From DSWT01 sp036845725 (lineage in GTDB: Bacteria > Chloroflexota > Anaerolineae > B4-G1 > SLSP01): 30,331 nt of DNA. A program made the position numbers and the translations under genes. Positions within the stretch are counted from its first letter, which is position 1. Every line of letters begins with the position of its first letter. The DNA lies in assembly GCA_036845725.1 (NCBI GenBank), contig DAIUDK010000059.1:1-30331 (forward strand). The letters run 5' to 3'. Of this stretch, positions 30,119 through 30,331 are shown one piece after another. The notes beneath the pieces are model-generated. The model searched no databases, was not told where the DNA came from, and saw only the letters and a program-made list of their open reading frames with translations.

Positions 30119-30331
30119 TCAGGTCATTATAAGCGCTTCGAGTTTCCCCAGGCGCAGATAGGCTGAGTCTACTACCGGTACGCCTAACGCGCGCCCGGCA
30201 AAACCGCCGTGGTAATCGGAGCCGCCGGTGATGAGCAGGTTGTGGCGTTGGCACCACTCGACGCATCGTGCCGTCATCGCGTCATCGTGGGCGTAGGAGT
30301 AGCATTCGATGCCGGCGATGCCGTAGTCCAG
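30119..30331 (-). CDS. PHP-domain phosphoesterase, C-terminal fragment (cut by window edge)
   Basis: Only the last 70 residues are in the window. They read LDYGIAGIECYSYAHDD, then LLITGGSDYHGGFAGRALGVP, then a short tail ending in ALIMT before the TGA. The GSDYHG motif is the C-terminal metal-binding signature of PHP-family phosphoesterases (YciV/RNase AM-like and trpH-like proteins). Function would be hydrolysis of nucleotide or oligonucleotide phosphates. The frame is open to the window end, so the gene continues beyond it. Confidence 0.87.
   Translation of the reverse strand: MDYGIAGIECYSYAHDDAMTARCVEWCQRHNLLITGGSDYHGGFAGRALGVPVVDSAYLRLGKLEALIMT

Overview
The window is most likely a chromosomal segment of a Chloroflexota bacterium of the Anaerolineae/Caldilineae kind. 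The main clues are a secreted protein that ends in a YLPLVLR-type tail, very large PKD/Kelch/DUF11 surface proteins, an IMP cyclohydrolase and AICAR transformylase encoded separately, and intergenic spaces filled with iterated short words such as ATCCGTT, attcgt, gttaaga and gactac. Most genes are GC-rich. The stretch from about 20.1 to 25.6 kb is visibly more AT-rich and reads as accessory DNA. The taxonomic call is an inference from gene content; no rRNA or tRNA is present.

Layout. 1-391: gene-free repeat tract with a promoter. 392-4674: cytoplasmic GH3 glycosidase, a small unknown protein, and a membrane-anchored alpha/beta hydrolase fused to a polytopic membrane domain. 4805-6985: secreted right-handed beta-helix protein. 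7091-9153: the two halves of PurH as separate genes, with a palindromic repeat between them. 9198-13597: a probable sugar-catabolic operon (TIM-barrel isomerase/epimerase, MFS sugar transporter, FrlD-like PfkB kinase, aldo/keto reductase). 13626-14143: a hicBA toxin-antitoxin module with its own extended -10 promoter. 14158-16162: a HEAT-repeat protein, then an ADP-ribosyltransferase-like small protein overlapping an HD alarmone-hydrolase-like gene.

16145-16662 (minus strand) is the most striking locus. A promoter drives a long leader that contains a ydaO-type cyclic-di-AMP riboswitch and an intrinsic terminator, followed by a 49-residue peptide gene and a second perfect terminator. Immediately upstream is a MITE-like element (16688-16863) built of stacked palindromes. 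17008-20091 encodes a GH38 alpha-mannosidase. 20169-21480 is an AT-richer operon with an HEIAH membrane metallopeptidase-like protein and two tiny proteins, one of them Cys-rich. It meets tail-to-tail a minus-strand toxin-like gene (21472-21846). 21977-25558 encodes a 1193-residue modular surface protein (Kelch, DUF11, five PKD, Fn3, TP-rich linker, FxLYD-like).

25651-29035: a histidine kinase, a membrane-anchored glycosidase-like protein and a NarL-type response regulator, probably one signalling unit. 29039-30331 (minus): an MscS channel, preceded by a PHP-domain phosphoesterase cut by the window edge.

Two themes run through the window: carbohydrate use (GH3, GH38, transporter, kinase, reductase, beta-helix) and nucleotide/alarmone or stress physiology (c-di-AMP riboswitch, HD hydrolase, ART-like protein, TA genes, MscS). 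In addition, iterated intergenic words have overwritten several gene ends, so that they encode the last or first residues of proteins.
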